Part shown: one piece after another, positions 46,782-54,428 of the stretch | How the letters are laid out: every line of letters begins with the position of its first letter | Position numbering within the stretch: the stretch's first letter is position 1 | Assembly: GCF_017573505.1 (NCBI RefSeq) | Contig: NZ_JAGEOJ010000009.1 | Coordinates: 62,001-126,000, forward strand | Source of the DNA: Actinomadura barringtoniae | Lineage (GTDB): Bacteria > Actinomycetota > Actinomycetes > Streptosporangiales > Streptosporangiaceae | Length of the DNA stretch: 64,000 nt | Direction of reading: 5' to 3' | Made by a program: the position numbers and the translations under genes | Notes under the pieces: model-generated | What the model was told of the DNA's origin: nothing | What the model saw: the letters and a program-made list of their open reading frames with translations, nothing else | The model's database searches: none

Positions 46782-48545
46782 TCAGCCGAACTTGACCTGG
46801 CCGTAGTCGTAGACCTGGAACTGCGGCAGGTAGAGGGCGTTGCTCACCCGGGACGAGTGGAAGATCGGGTACTTCTGGTTCATGAAGGGCACCACCGCGG
46901 CGTCCTCCATGATCTTCTTGTCGGCCGCCGCCCAGGAGCTGGCCGCCTCGTCCTCTTCCTTGGCCGTGAGCGCCTTGTCGATGAGCGCGTTGACCTCGGG
47001 GTTGTTGTAACCGCCGTAGTTGGTGGAGTTCGGCCCGTAGTGCCGGCCGTCGAACAGCGGCACGATGTTGGTGCGGCCGTTGTTGCCGTACCAGTCGGGC
47101 ACCCACCCGGGCGCGGCGATGTCCCACTTGCCGGCCTTGGCGTCGGCCGGGGTCACCAGCGTGGTGTTGTAGAAGGTCCCGTTGGTGTCGGGCGTCAGGT
47201 TGGAGTTGATCCCGCAGGCCTTCAGGTTGGCCTGCACCGACTGCGCGATCTTCGGGTGGTTGCTGCTCACCCGGTACGGGAACTTCAGGTTCAGCCCGTT
47301 CGGGTAACCGGCGGCGGCGAGCATCTGCTTGCACTTGGCCGGGTCGCCCGCGTTGTTCGGCGTCGGGTACAGGTTGAACTGCTGGTAGCCGACGCTGCGC
47401 GGCGGGATCACCTGGTTCAGGATCTCGCTGACGTCCGGGCCGCCGTAGATCTGCACCAGCGCCGTCTTGTCGACGGCGAAGTTGATCGCCTGCCGCACCT
47501 CCTTCTTGCCCAGCGCCCCGCTGTTGTTCGGGCTCAGGGTGTTGAAGACCAGGTACGGGTTGCTCGTCGAGCCGTCCATGATCTTGAAGTTGGAGTTACT
47601 CTTCAGGCTCGGGATCTTGGCGGTCGGGACCGGCTGGTCCCAGGCCAGGTCCGCGGTGCCCTGCTCCATCTGCTGCTGGACCACGTCCGGCGAGTCCTGG
47701 CCCATGGTGACCTGGATCTTGTCCGGGTTCTGGCCGCGCAGCGAGTCGGTGTCGGACTTCCAGACCGGGTTCTTGTCGAGCACGTAGTCCTTGTTCGGCG
47801 TGTACGAGGTGATCTTGTACGGGCCGTCGGACACGGTGTGCTGGCGGAACTGCGGGCTGTCGGGGACGTAGGCGTCGTACTCCTTCGGCGCCGCGGCCGC
47901 GAACGGCAGGGCCAGGATGTTGGTGAAGTCGCTGGCGGGCTGCTTCAGCTTCACGATCAGCGTCTTCGGGTCCTTGGCCTCCAGGCCCGCGACGGTGTGG
48001 CGGTTCTGGTACTCGGCCATGGCGCCGGCGCTCTTGGCGTCGACCTTGCCGTAGCCGTCGCAGTACTCGGCCATCCCGAGGATGGTCTCGGAGTAGTACG
48101 CGCTGCCGCCCGATGGCTTGGCCGGGTTGCACAGGCGCTTCAGGCCGCGGATGAAGTCCTCGGCCGTGACGTCGCGCGCCGGGTTGGTGTTCCACTGGAC
48201 GCCGTCGCGCAGCTTGATCGTGTAGGTCTTTCCGTCCGAGCTGATCCCGCCGTTGTCGGCGCTCGGGACCTCGCTGGCGACGTCGCCCTGCACCTTGATG
48301 GCGTCCTCGAAGTTGTCGGCGCCCTTGAAGTTGAACAGCTGCCGCGCGAACTGCCGGGTGAGGCCGCCGCTGACGGTGGTGTAACCACTGGAGGTGTCCA
48401 GGTGGTCCACGTCGGCAGAGCCGACCACCTTCAGCGTGCCGCCGCTGCTGCCGCCGGACCCGCCCCCGCCGCCACAGGCGGCCAGCCCCAGCACGGCCGC
48501 GCCGAGCACGGCTGTGCCCGTGACCACCCGCTTGCTTGCTGCCAT
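46782..48545 (-). CDS. Peptide-binding lipoprotein (SBP family 5), operon 3
   Basis: 587-residue lipoprotein with lipobox LGLAAC and a Gly/Ser linker; the binding domain starts GGTLKVVGSADVDHLD and is a close paralogue of the operon 1 protein (EDFIRGLKRLCNPAKPSGG; PNNSGALGKKEVRQAI). I prefer ATG 48545, since GGGGGA lies 7 nt upstream; ATG 48551 is too close to that site. The leader contains ACGGGGGA (48559-48552), which is fully complementary to a loop of the candidate small RNA at 63269-63387. First gene of operon 3. Confidence 0.95.
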   Translation of the reverse strand: MAASKRVVTGTAVLGAAVLGLAACGGGGGSGGSSGGTLKVVGSADVDHLDTSSGYTTVSGGLTRQFARQLFNFKGADNFEDAIKVQGDVASEVPSADNGGISSDGKTYTIKLRDGVQWNTNPARDVTAEDFIRGLKRLCNPAKPSGGSAYYSETILGMAEYCDGYGKVDAKSAGAMAEYQNRHTVAGLEAKDPKTLIVKLKQPASDFTNILALPFAAAAPKEYDAYVPDSPQFRQHTVSDGPYKITSYTPNKDYVLDKNPVWKSDTDSLRGQNPDKIQVTMGQDSPDVVQQQMEQGTADLAWDQPVPTAKIPSLKSNSNFKIMDGSTSNPYLVFNTLSPNNSGALGKKEVRQAINFAVDKTALVQIYGGPDVSEILNQVIPPRSVGYQQFNLYPTPNNAGDPAKCKQMLAAAGYPNGLNLKFPYRVSSNHPKIAQSVQANLKACGINSNLTPDTNGTFYNTTLVTPADAKAGKWDIAAPGWVPDWYGNNGRTNIVPLFDGRHYGPNSTNYGGYNNPEVNALIDKALTAKEEDEAASSWAAADKKIMEDAAVVPFMNQKYPIFHSSRVSNALYLPQFQVYDYGQVKFG

Positions 48546-48672
48546 CTGCATTCCCCCGTCTGCCTGATGACCGATACCACGCGATCTCGAGATGATCGCA
48601 CCAGGTAGTCAAATTAGCACTGAGGGTGACCGGGGTGTGGCCGCGGACTCCAAAACAGGCGTTCAGATGGCG

Positions 48673-49488
48673 TCAGAGGATTGTGGTCCAGGCCCCCGGA
48701 TCGCCTGGCGAAGGGGAGAATTCGTACCCGATCCCGTTTCGCGCGAGGGCCACCAGGCTGACCGAGGTCGTCCCCCAGACCCGCCCGCCGCCCAGGTCGA
48801 TCAGCGGCAGCAGGGCGCGCTTGTCGGTGCGCGGCAGGCCGTCGCCCTCGATCAGGGGCAGCCACTCGCCCCAGCCGGTCACCGTGCCACCCGGGCGCGG
48901 CTCGGGCCGTGCGGCGGCGGCGAGCCGGGGCCGGAAGTGCTCGATGCGCCGCGACATGTGGGCGTCCTCGGTGTCGTCGCCGGACGGGCCGCCGCCCTCC
49001 AGACCCCGGTTCACCACCAGGTGCAGGCCGGGCCCGAGGGACCGTTCCACCATCTCCTCGCCGTCCCAGCTCCACATCCGGACCGCGTAGGCGCGGTCGG
49101 GCGGAGCCCCGGGGGTCTGGGGGTCCGCCCCCAGGGGCAGTACGGCCTCGGCGCCGATGAGGTGGAACGGGTCGAAGCGCGGCAGGTCCAGGTCGCCGGG
49201 CTTGCCGTCGGCGGCGACGCGCAGCGGCAGCTCGCCGCGCGACAGCCGGCCGGCCTCGGGCGCCATCCGGCCGCGCCCGTTCAGCACGGTGGCCGCGCGC
49301 GGCACGTCCGGGTCCACGGCGAGCCAGGTGCCGCCGGCGCGCTGGTCGCGGCCGCCGACGAGGCGGGGGCGGTCCGGCCAGTGCCGGGCGGGCGGGTCCC
49401 AGGAACGGGCGACGAACTCGTCCCGGACGCCGACGAGCAGCACCGGGACGGGCGACGAGGGGTCAACGCTGACGATCGCCGTGCACAT
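48673..49488 (-). CDS. NRDE/TANGO2-family protein with altered signature
   Basis: 271-residue protein of the NRDE (TANGO2-like) family, a group with an N-terminal-nucleophile fold. ATG 49488 gives MCTAIVSVD, so after Met removal Cys2 would be the N-terminal residue, as in the family; a longer frame to 49551 would bury it. The signature reads GVRDEFVARSWDPPARHW where NRDEF is usual, so Asn is replaced by Val. A later GGTWLAVD matches the GGTWLG motif. Function is not established; haem or lipid handling is proposed for eukaryotic relatives. It lies between operon 3 and the SCO1664-like gene, and looks like part of the insertion into the mshC neighbourhood. Confidence 0.85.
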   Translation of the reverse strand: MCTAIVSVDPSSPVPVLLVGVRDEFVARSWDPPARHWPDRPRLVGGRDQRAGGTWLAVDPDVPRAATVLNGRGRMAPEAGRLSRGELPLRVAADGKPGDLDLPRFDPFHLIGAEAVLPLGADPQTPGAPPDRAYAVRMWSWDGEEMVERSLGPGLHLVVNRGLEGGGPSGDDTEDAHMSRRIEHFRPRLAAAARPEPRPGGTVTGWGEWLPLIEGDGLPRTDKRALLPLIDLGGGRVWGTTSVSLVALARNGIGYEFSPSPGDPGAWTTIL

Positions 49489-49585
49489 GGGGACCATTTG
49501 AGCACTACGCCCGAAATGCCGTTCGGCCGGGGGTCCTGCAAGATCAGCCATCGCGCGAGCGCGTCCGTAGGCCGAGGTTCTTGAA

Positions 49586-50365
49586 TTACAGCGGCGGCCA
49601 GGGGATCGCGGGCCAGTCCTCGGGCGGGTAGGGGTGGATGCGGTGCTTCAGCATCAGCTCCACCCGGCGCCGCGTCGCGTCGATCTCCTCGGCGGTGAGC
49701 AGGCCGGCGAGCCGGTCGCGCAGCGCGCCCTCGCGCATGCTCTTCTCCACCCGGGCGAGCGCCTTCAGCGCCTCGTCGGTGAGGTTCTTGCCGCGCCACT
49801 GCCACAGCACGGTGCGCAGCTTGTACTCCACCGAGAAGCAGACCCCGTGGTCGCAGCCGTAGACGTGGGCGTCGCCGGGCGGCAGCAGGTGGCCGATCTT
49901 GCGGTCGGCGTTGTTGACGACGGCGTCGAAGACCGCCATCCGCCGGATCGCGTCGTCATCGGAGCGCGACAGCGCGACCAGGTCGATGTCGGGGTCGGGC
50001 TCCACCCACAGCTGCACCATGCCGGGGCCGTACGGGCCGTCGCGGTGCACGGTCGGCGGGATCAGGCTCCAGCCCATCGCCTCCGACACCGCGTACGCGG
50101 CGACCTCGCGGTCGGCCAGCGTGCCGTCGGGGAAGTCCCACAGCGGCCGCTCGCCCGCCACCGGCTTGTAGACGCAGGCGGCCTGGTGACCCTCCCACTC
50201 GATCGAGCAGTAGAGCGTGGCGTTGGAGGCCTGCACCAGCCTGCCCTCGACGCTCAGGCGCCCCTTCAGGAGCACCCGTTCGGCGGTCTCGACGTCGTGC
50301 GGCGAGACGCCGCCCGGCGCGGTGCCGTCGCCGGCGGGGGTGCGATCCCGGGAGGACTGCGTCAT
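49586..50365 (-). CDS. SCO1664-family protein with kinase-like fold
   Basis: 259-residue conserved actinobacterial protein. The pattern resembles the PI3/4-kinase or HipA-like fold: a Lys in ACVYKPVAGERPLWDFPDGTLADREVAAY, then DAVVNNADRKIGHLL as the catalytic-loop-like segment and YGCDHGVCFS as the metal-binding DHG. I infer a phosphotransferase or nucleotidyl/AMP transferase activity; none is proven. ATG 50365 follows GGGAG. It stands downstream of the DUF3090 gene and, in relatives, directly next to mshC, so a link to mycothiol or sulfur metabolism has been suspected only from position. Confidence 0.87.
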   Translation of the reverse strand: MTQSSRDRTPAGDGTAPGGVSPHDVETAERVLLKGRLSVEGRLVQASNATLYCSIEWEGHQAACVYKPVAGERPLWDFPDGTLADREVAAYAVSEAMGWSLIPPTVHRDGPYGPGMVQLWVEPDPDIDLVALSRSDDDAIRRMAVFDAVVNNADRKIGHLLPPGDAHVYGCDHGVCFSVEYKLRTVLWQWRGKNLTDEALKALARVEKSMREGALRDRLAGLLTAEEIDATRRRVELMLKHRIHPYPPEDWPAIPWPPL

Positions 50366-50498
50366 GCCGCCATTCTCCCGTGCCGCGGCCGCATGATCCA
50401 GCCACACCCCCCGTGGTGGCGCGCCCTCTCTTCCGGGGGACGACCCCCAGACCCCCGCGACGGATGACAGGCGATCCTCGCTTCGCTGCGGTCGCCTG

Positions 50499-51047
50499 TC
50501 ATCCGAGGTGCCCGTTCTGCCTGGGGCACACGTGCCCGACCGAGTCCAGCGGCAGGCCGCACAGCGGGCACGGCGGCCGGCCCGCGGCGACGACCTGGAG
50601 CGCGCGCTCGGCGAACGCCCTGGCCTGCGCGGCGGTGATGCGCACCCGGAGCACGACGATCGCCGGGTCGTCGTCGCCGACCTCGGCCTCCTCGAGCTCC
50701 TCGGTGACCTCCTGGGCCTCGATGATGACCCGCTCGTCGTCGGGGTCCCAGGCGAGCGCCATGGTGCCGACCTTGAACTCCTCCTCGACCGGCTGGTCCA
50801 GCGGGCCGTCGTCCTTCAGCTCGCTCGGCGTGACGGCCGGGACGGGGGCCTCTCCCCCGCTGCGCCGCAGCACCTCGTCCAGCAGCTCCTCCAGGCGCTC
50901 GGCGAGCAGCGTCACCTGGAACTTCTCCAGGCCGACGCTGGTGACACGGCGGCCGGCACGCGCCTGGAGGAAGAAGGCCCGGTCCCCGGGCTGCCCGACG
51001 GCGCCGGCGACGAACCTGTCCGGCTGTTCATAGGAGATGACCGGCAT
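50499..51047 (-). CDS. DUF3090 family protein with C-terminal zinc-ribbon-like motif
   Basis: 182-residue conserved actinobacterial protein (DUF3090). The N-terminal part (VISYEQPDRFVAGAVGQPGDRAFFLQA) and the C-terminal CPLCGLPLDSVGHVCPRQNGH with Cys and His in zinc-finger spacing are family hallmarks. Function unknown. ATG 51047 stands 7 nt after TAGGGT, and the first three bases of that hexamer are the stop codon of the phosphatase gene upstream. In other actinobacteria it is likewise flanked by the SCO1664-like and phosphatase genes, implying a shared process. Confidence 0.9.
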   Translation of the reverse strand: MPVISYEQPDRFVAGAVGQPGDRAFFLQARAGRRVTSVGLEKFQVTLLAERLEELLDEVLRRSGGEAPVPAVTPSELKDDGPLDQPVEEEFKVGTMALAWDPDDERVIIEAQEVTEELEEAEVGDDDPAIVVLRVRITAAQARAFAERALQVVAAGRPPCPLCGLPLDSVGHVCPRQNGHLG

Positions 51048-51054
51048 GACAATG

Positions 51055-51060
51055 ACCCTA
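51055..51060 (-). promoter_or_regulatory. Putative -10 for leaderless DUF3090 gene, overlapping a stop codon
   Basis: TAGGGT on the minus strand, 7 nt before ATG 51047. TAG (51060-51058) is also the stop codon of the upstream phosphatase gene. Confidence 0.5.
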
Positions 51061-51756
51061 CGCGCCGCCACCGACGGCCGCGTCACTGTCCCCACCGGCG
51101 TCTTCGTCGCGCTTGGGCACCAGCGCCTCGACGTCGCCGCCGGTGTCGTTGGTCCGTACGACGAACGGCCGCAGCTCGGTGTAGCGGATCACCGTCAGCG
51201 AGGCGGGGTCGGCCTGGATCCGCTGGAACTGGTCCAGGTGGAGCCCGAGCGCGTCGGCGACGATCGCCTTGATGATGTCGCCGTGGCTGCACACCGCGTA
51301 GAGCGCGTCCTTGCCGTGCTCGGCCTCGATCCGCTCGTTCCAGTCGCGCACCGCGGCGACCGCGCGGAACTGCGCCTCGGCCAGGGACTCGCCGTCCTCG
51401 CCGGGGAAGCGCGCCGCGCTCGGATGGGCCTGGACGACGCGCCAGAGCGGCTCCTCGGCCAGCTCCTTCAGCGGCCTGCCGGTCCAGTCGCCGTAGCGCA
51501 CCTCGCCGAAGCGGTCGTCGGTCTCGATCTTCTCGATCGGCTCGGCGTGTCCGGCGGCGATCGCCTCGGCGGTCTCCAGGCACCGGTCCAGCGGGCTGGA
51601 CACCACCGCCGCCAGCGGCAGACCGGCGATCCGGGCGGCCAGCCGCCCGGCCTGCCCCCGGCCGCGTTCGTCGAGATGGAGATCGGGCGTCCACCCGGCC
51701 AGCACCGGGCCGGTCATCGCCGTGAGGCCATGCCGCACCAGCAGAAGCGTCGTCAC
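51058..51756 (-). CDS. Histidine phosphatase family protein (phosphoglycerate-mutase-like)
   Basis: 232-residue histidine phosphatase with LLVRHGLTAMTG (catalytic His in RHG), SSPLDRCLETAEAI, and the second His in AVCSHGDIIKAIVAD. The tail is Gly/Asp/Ala-rich. The family subgroup (MSMEG_4193-like) is unassigned to a substrate. GTG 51756 is chosen over GTG 51765 because TAGAGT stands 7 nt upstream. It is first of the conserved trio phosphatase, DUF3090, SCO1664-like. Confidence 0.92.
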   Translation of the reverse strand: MTTLLLVRHGLTAMTGPVLAGWTPDLHLDERGRGQAGRLAARIAGLPLAAVVSSPLDRCLETAEAIAAGHAEPIEKIETDDRFGEVRYGDWTGRPLKELAEEPLWRVVQAHPSAARFPGEDGESLAEAQFRAVAAVRDWNERIEAEHGKDALYAVCSHGDIIKAIVADALGLHLDQFQRIQADPASLTVIRYTELRPFVVRTNDTGGDVEALVPKRDEDAGGDSDAAVGGGA

Positions 51757-51763
51757 AGCACGC

Positions 51764-51769
51764 ACTCTA
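51764..51769 (-). promoter_or_regulatory. Putative -10 for leaderless phosphatase gene
   Basis: TAGAGT on the minus strand, 7 nt before GTG 51756; it overlaps the alternative GTG at 51765. Confidence 0.45.
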
Positions 51770-51831
51770 CGAGACCACGGGAAATTTGGAGATCATTACG
51801 TGTTCTTTGACATTCCGGGGAGAATGTCACG

Positions 51832-52803
51832 GTGATTGTGGACAAGGCGATCTACGTGGCCGGCCATCGGCAGGACATCGACGGCGACATCAGCGACGCC
51901 TTCGACGAGGCCCGGGCCAAGGACGAGTGCTTCGTCTGGATCGGCCTCTTCGAACCCTCCGAGTCGGAGTTCGAACTGATCCGCGACGAGCTGAAGCTGC
52001 ATCCGCTGGCCGTCGAGGACGCGGTCCTGGCCCATCAGCGCCCCAAGTTCGAGCGCTACGACGACACCCTCTTCTTCGTGCTGAAGACCCTGGCCTACAA
52101 GGACGAGACGTCCGACATCGAGGTCGGCGAGATCATGGTCTTCATGGGCCAGGACTTCGTCGTCACCGTGCGTCACGGGATCGGCAACCCGCTCGGCCCG
52201 GTGCGCGAGCGCCTGGAGGCCGACCCCGAACTGCTCGACCACGGCCCGACCGCCGTGCTGTACGCGGTCTGCGACGAGGTGGTGGACCGTTACGGCGTCA
52301 TCGCCCACGAGGTCGAGGTCGACATCATCGGGCTGGAACGTTCGGTGTTCGACCCGCGCTCGGACGACGTCACCGCCGACATCTACTCGCTGAAGCGCGA
52401 GGTGCTGGAGTTCCGCACCGCCGAGGACCCGCTGATCCCCGTACTGCAGGAGATCGTCAAGGGCCGGGTGGCCGAATGCAGCGGCACCCGCGAGTACTTC
52501 CGCGACGTGCTGGACCACCTGCTGCGCGTCGATGGCCAGGTGGACTCCCACAACGAGCTCCTGACCAGCATCCTGACCGCGCACGTCGCGCTGCTCGGCA
52601 AGCAGCAGAACGAGGACATGCGCAAGATCTCCTCCTGGGCTGCGATCATCGCGGTGCCGACGGCCGTCGCCGGGATCTACGGCATGAACTTCGACCACAT
52701 GCCCGAGCTCCACTGGGCGCTCGGATATCCGGTGGCCATCGTGGTGATGGTGGTGGCCTGCCTGATCGTCTACCGCAAGCTGCGCAAGAACGGCTGGCTC
52801 TAG
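51832..52803 (+). CDS. corA: CorA-family magnesium/cobalt transporter
   Basis: 323-residue CorA channel subunit. A large cytoplasmic N-terminal domain (FVWIGLFEPSESEFELIRDELKLHPLAVEDAV) and a long helix precede two C-terminal membrane helices; the first ends in the signature YGMNF followed by the MPE-like loop (DHMPELHW), and the chain ends with basic YRKLRKNGWL. It forms pentamers that admit Mg2+ down the membrane potential. GTG 51832 has GGGGAG upstream; GTG 51838 is an alternative. It is divergent from the phosphatase gene, and its stop overlaps that of the convergent gene at 52800. Confidence 0.95.
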   Translation: MIVDKAIYVAGHRQDIDGDISDAFDEARAKDECFVWIGLFEPSESEFELIRDELKLHPLAVEDAVLAHQRPKFERYDDTLFFVLKTLAYKDETSDIEVGEIMVFMGQDFVVTVRHGIGNPLGPVRERLEADPELLDHGPTAVLYAVCDEVVDRYGVIAHEVEVDIIGLERSVFDPRSDDVTADIYSLKREVLEFRTAEDPLIPVLQEIVKGRVAECSGTREYFRDVLDHLLRVDGQVDSHNELLTSILTAHVALLGKQQNEDMRKISSWAAIIAVPTAVAGIYGMNFDHMPELHWALGYPVAIVVMVVACLIVYRKLRKNGWL

Positions 52804-53426
52804 CCCCCGGAGGACGCGGAGCGCGCCGGGGCCGGTGCCAGCAGCCCGGCCCACAGGTGCGACTCGGCGCCCGCGGCCTCCAGCCGCAGCCTGATCCGTT
52901 CGATCGTCCCGGTCGTCGGCAGCACCAGCCAGAACAGCAGCGGGTAGCCGAGCACGAACGCGACGGCGAACACCGTCTCGCTGTGCGCCACCATCGCCAG
53001 CGGCAGCCCGATCAGGATGACGGCCTCGGCTAGCGCGAACCGCTGCAGCACGGCCTGGCGGAACGCCACCATGGCGCTCTGGACGGCCTGGGCGGGCTCC
53101 TGCCCGGGTGCCATCGGGCGCGGCACCCGCGGTCCGACCAGCACGGCGAGCAGCGCCCCGGCGGCGACCGGCAGGTAGCACCACCAGGGCGCCGCGCCCA
53201 GCCGCCCCTGCCCGTCCCGCACGATCAGCGGCGTGATCGCCGCGATCAGCACGGGGGCGGTCAGGAGCACCAGCATCATCGTGCGCATCCGCCCGAGGAC
53301 CGTTCCCGACGTGATCGACGCGCGAAAGCCCGGGTCGTCGCCGCGGCCCGCGCCGAACACCGCGTCGACCTCGCGCCCGGACTCGCCGGAACCCGGCGAG
53401 TACATCGAGAACTGCGGTGGCGTCAT
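52800..53426 (-). CDS. Membrane protein of unknown function
   Basis: 208-residue protein. A 45-residue hydrophilic N-terminus is followed by four hydrophobic helices (about 50-70, 80-97, 133-150, 155-172) and a C-terminal cytoplasmic segment. I do not recognise the family. ATG 53426 stands 8 nt after TAGAGT. It converges on corA so closely that the two stop codons share the palindrome CTAG at 52800-52803. An inverted repeat straddles its -10. Confidence 0.8.
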   Translation of the reverse strand: MTPPQFSMYSPGSGESGREVDAVFGAGRGDDPGFRASITSGTVLGRMRTMMLVLLTAPVLIAAITPLIVRDGQGRLGAAPWWCYLPVAAGALLAVLVGPRVPRPMAPGQEPAQAVQSAMVAFRQAVLQRFALAEAVILIGLPLAMVAHSETVFAVAFVLGYPLLFWLVLPTTGTIERIRLRLEAAGAESHLWAGLLAPAPARSASSGG

Positions 53427-53430
53427 GGCT

Positions 53431-53446
53431 GCGCACTCTAGTGCGC
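53431..53446 (-). promoter_or_regulatory. Leaderless promoter with an inverted repeat across the -10
   Basis: TAGAGT (53440-53435, minus strand) lies 8 nt before ATG 53426. GCGCACT (53431-53437) and AGTGCGC (53440-53446) form an inverted repeat covering it, so a repressor could bind there. Confidence 0.45.
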
Positions 53447-53481
53447 GAAGACCCGAATAGGGAGTTATGTGAGGACGAGAA

Positions 53482-54300
53482 TCAGGTCGCCGAAATGGCG
53501 CCCGCCGCCAAGAGCCCGAGCAGGATGCCGCCCAGCGCCACGCGGTAGTAGACGAAGATCAGCATCGAGTGGCGGGTGAGGAACTTCAGCAGCCACGCGA
53601 TGCAGGCGTAGCCGACGACGAACGAGACGAGCGTGCACACCACGGTGGGCACGACCTGCAGCGAGCCGTCGAAGGCCTTGCGCATCTCGAAGGCGCCCGA
53701 CAGCACCACCGCCGGCACCGACAGCAGGAACGAGTAGCGCGCCGCCGCCTCGCGCGAGTAGCCGAGGAACAGCGCGCCGGTCATGGTCGAGCCGGACCGC
53801 GAGGAGCCGGGGATCAGCGACAGCGCCTGGAAGCCGCCGATGATCAGGCCGTCGCGCAGGTTGAGGTCGCCGACGTCGCGCTTCTTGGTGCCCGCCCACT
53901 CGGCCACCATGAGCACCAGGCCCATCACGATCAGTGAGGAGGCATTGATCCACAGGTTCCGGGCGGGGTCCTCGATGAGGTCCTTGAACGCCAGCCCGCA
54001 GACGCTGATCGGGATCGTGCCGAGGCCGATGTACCAGCCCATCCGGGCGTCCTGGTGGTGCCGCAGCTCGGGCCGCCACAGGCTCTTGGTCCAGGTGGTC
54101 GCGATGTTCACCAGGTCGCGCCAGAAGTAGATGATGACGGCCGCCATCGTGCCGAGCTGGATCACCGCGGTGAACGCCGCACCCGGGTCGTCCCAGCCTG
54201 CCAGCCTGGGCACGATCAGCAGGTGGCCGGAGCTGGAGATCGGCAGGAACTCGGTGAGCCCCTGGACGACTCCGAGCACGGCCGCTTCCACGACGTTCAC
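53482..54300 (-). CDS. uppP: Undecaprenyl-diphosphatase UppP (BacA)
   Basis: 272-residue membrane phosphatase that recycles undecaprenyl diphosphate to the monophosphate carrier for peptidoglycan synthesis, and so gives bacitracin tolerance. It has eight or so helices, the motif GLTEFLPISSSGHLL near the start with catalytic Glu/Ser/His, and PGSSRSGSTMTGAL further on. GTG 54300 (MNVVEAAVLGVVQG) is preferred to GTG 54321, since GAGGGG lies upstream and it matches the usual family start. Its neighbourhood with the phosphatase-DUF3090 genes is kept in relatives. Confidence 0.96.
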   Translation of the reverse strand: MNVVEAAVLGVVQGLTEFLPISSSGHLLIVPRLAGWDDPGAAFTAVIQLGTMAAVIIYFWRDLVNIATTWTKSLWRPELRHHQDARMGWYIGLGTIPISVCGLAFKDLIEDPARNLWINASSLIVMGLVLMVAEWAGTKKRDVGDLNLRDGLIIGGFQALSLIPGSSRSGSTMTGALFLGYSREAAARYSFLLSVPAVVLSGAFEMRKAFDGSLQVVPTVVCTLVSFVVGYACIAWLLKFLTRHSMLIFVYYRVALGGILLGLLAAGAISAT

Positions 54301-54414
54301 TGGTTGAATCCCCTCACCCACGGGCGCGAGCCCCGGTGCTCCGCCACCGTGGAAGCGTAGTAGCCACGGCAGGTGGACGCGCCTTCACGGCCGCGTGGAC
54401 GCCCCGCGGCCCGC

Positions 54415-54420
54415 TAGATT
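54415..54420 (+). promoter_or_regulatory. Putative -10 for leaderless aldo/keto reductase gene
   Basis: TAGATT, 8 nt before ATG 54429; no Shine-Dalgarno. Confidence 0.5.
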
Positions 54421-54428
54421 GGCCGCCT

